A stretch of DNA of 64,000 nucleotides from assembly GCA_021209875.1 (NCBI GenBank), contig JAGYVD010000002.1, forward strand, positions 1,426,001 through 1,490,000, in the 5' to 3' direction. Position 1 is the first letter of the stretch. Every line of letters starts with the position of its first letter. The DNA comes from Rosellinia necatrix. Lineage: Eukaryota > Ascomycota > Sordariomycetes > Xylariales > Xylariaceae. This document shows positions 63,221-64,000 of the stretch, in pieces. The position numbers and the translations under genes are program-made. The notes beneath the pieces are model-generated. The model searched no databases and had not been told where the DNA came from. It saw only the letters and a list, made by a program, of their open reading frames with translations.

Positions 63221-63322
63221 GATATAAACACAATTTGTCTACTTATTGCCTATCTCGAACTCGCCCGCCTCCGCCTCGATCCTCGAGCGAGCTCTTGTGC
63301 CCACTGTAGGTAGGTAGCGTCG

Positions 63323-64000
63323 ATGAGATCCGGGGCTCGACGTTTTCTCGGCGTCTGTTCCGCTCGCACAATCTGTTTCTCCGCCCTCACGACCACCACG
63401 ACCCCTACGACCCCTACGACCCCTCGTCTCGGCACCACCTCGCCGTCCGCCAAACCTGCGCATCTGACTCCAGCCCATCCTCCCACACCGCCGTCAGCCA
63501 GATCTCTCTTCACCACCCCGACGTACGCTATGGCTTCTCCGAAGGCAGCGCTTGGCTTCCTTGACTTTGTCAATGCCTCTCCAACTCGTACGGCCCTACC
63601 CGTTGCACACCCTCCCCGCAGACCCGTCCAATCTGCCTCTGCCATGCCCGGGTACATAACTGACTTGCTCTCGCCCCCTCCTCAGCCTTTCATGCCGTCC
63701 ACGAATCCGCCGTCCGCCTGGAGAAGGCCGGGTTCACTCTTATCAAGGAGCGTGACAACTGGTCCTCGACCTTGAAGCCCGGTGGCAAGTATTACATGAC
63801 CCGGAACGGCTCGACCATCGTCGCCTTCGCCATCGGCGCCCAGTGGAAGCCGGGGAACCCCATCGCCATGCTTGGTGCGCACACCGATTCGCCCTGTCTC
63901 CGTGTTAAGCCCGTGAGCAAGAAGAGTGGCGTTGGGTTCATGCAGGTGGGCGTTGAGACGTACGGCGGCGGTATCTGGCACAGTTGGTTCGACAGGGATC
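63323..64000 (+). CDS. M18 aspartyl aminopeptidase, 5' part only (runs off window)
   Basis: The first 193 residues of a zinc metallopeptidase of family M18, which removes N-terminal acidic residues from peptides. Exons: 63323-63587 and 63686 to beyond 64000; the join gives [16 protein letters not shown], a family hallmark. Exon 2 shows [16 protein letters not shown], containing the first zinc-ligand His, and [18 protein letters not shown]. Two starts are possible. 63323 gives a 69-residue extension rich in Arg, Ser, Thr and Pro that resembles a mitochondrial presequence ([15 protein letters not shown]). 63530 gives [18 protein letters not shown], the normal cytosolic form. The pattern is nearer the aspartyl aminopeptidase (DNPEP/Ape4) branch than vacuolar Ape1, but the C-terminal half is missing. 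Confidence 0.9.

Larger units (their letters stand above)
53353..63322. other. Ten-kilobase gene-poor region with simple repeats
   Basis: Between divergent MED15 and the M18 peptidase I find no frame with family character or convincing splicing. Many stretches are low-complexity: purine tracts (54070-54560), GTA microsatellites, 13- and 14-bp minisatellites, T-runs (61734-61768) and an AT-rich block (63155-63220). TAGGTA/TACCTA words are frequent. A long MED15 leader, non-coding RNA, or a small multi-exon gene cannot be excluded. Confidence 0.6.

Overview
The window is nuclear DNA of a filamentous ascomycete (Pezizomycotina, most likely Sordariomycetes). The evidence is genes split by many short introns (mostly 45-100 nt, GT...AG, with CTAAC-like branch sites), compact intergenic spacers between housekeeping genes, and a set of recognisable fungal proteins. 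These include TRM732/THADA, LAS21/GPI7, SMP3, PET100, TACO1/YebC, LAA1/HEATR5, a WHI5/NRM1-type repressor, MED15 and TIM23. I found no bacterial operons, CRISPR array or intact autonomous transposon. All exon limits were assigned by eye from splice signals, frame continuity and family patterns.

Layout. 1-13 kb is an accessory, metabolic segment: a 996-aa tyrosine-decarboxylase-like PLP enzyme (229-3802), a secreted GH3 beta-xylosidase flanked by two WSC domains (5009-8281), a secreted GH43 enzyme with very high GC (9064-10662), then a gene-free stretch holding the 3' half of a tRNA. 13-16 kb has an EBP/EXPERA membrane protein and TIM23. 16.2 kb carries a 142-bp inverted-repeat element that looks like a MITE. 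16.7-39 kb is a dense housekeeping block: TRM732, LAS21, SMP3, PET100, TACO1-like and LAA1. 40.5-46.2 kb holds a Ser/Thr-rich, probably GPI-anchored protein with two apparent one-base frameshifts, an unknown Cys-containing protein, a 9-bp minisatellite and a WHI5/NRM1-like gene. 48.9-53.4 kb is MED15. 53.4-63.3 kb is a ten-kilobase stretch with no supportable gene, rich in microsatellites, minisatellites and a recurring TAGGTA/TACCTA word. An M18 aspartyl aminopeptidase begins at 63323 and runs off the end.

Functional grouping. GH3 and GH43 are neighbours and both fit xylan side-chain and xylo-oligosaccharide breakdown. LAS21 and SMP3 both act late in GPI-anchor assembly and are consecutive. 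PET100 and the TACO1/YebC homolog both serve cytochrome c oxidase biogenesis and converge on each other; TIM23, the mitochondrial import channel, lies 15 kb away.

Most interesting observations: (1) the two WSC modules of the GH3 enzyme each have a core exon of exactly 111 nt bounded by phase-2 introns at equivalent points, the signature of a shuffled or duplicated exon; (2) the probable MITE at 16190-16331; (3) a tRNA 3' fragment followed by a genomically encoded CCA; (4) the double homopolymer frameshift in the GPI-anchored protein gene; (5) the pervasive intergenic TAGGTA/TACCTA word.
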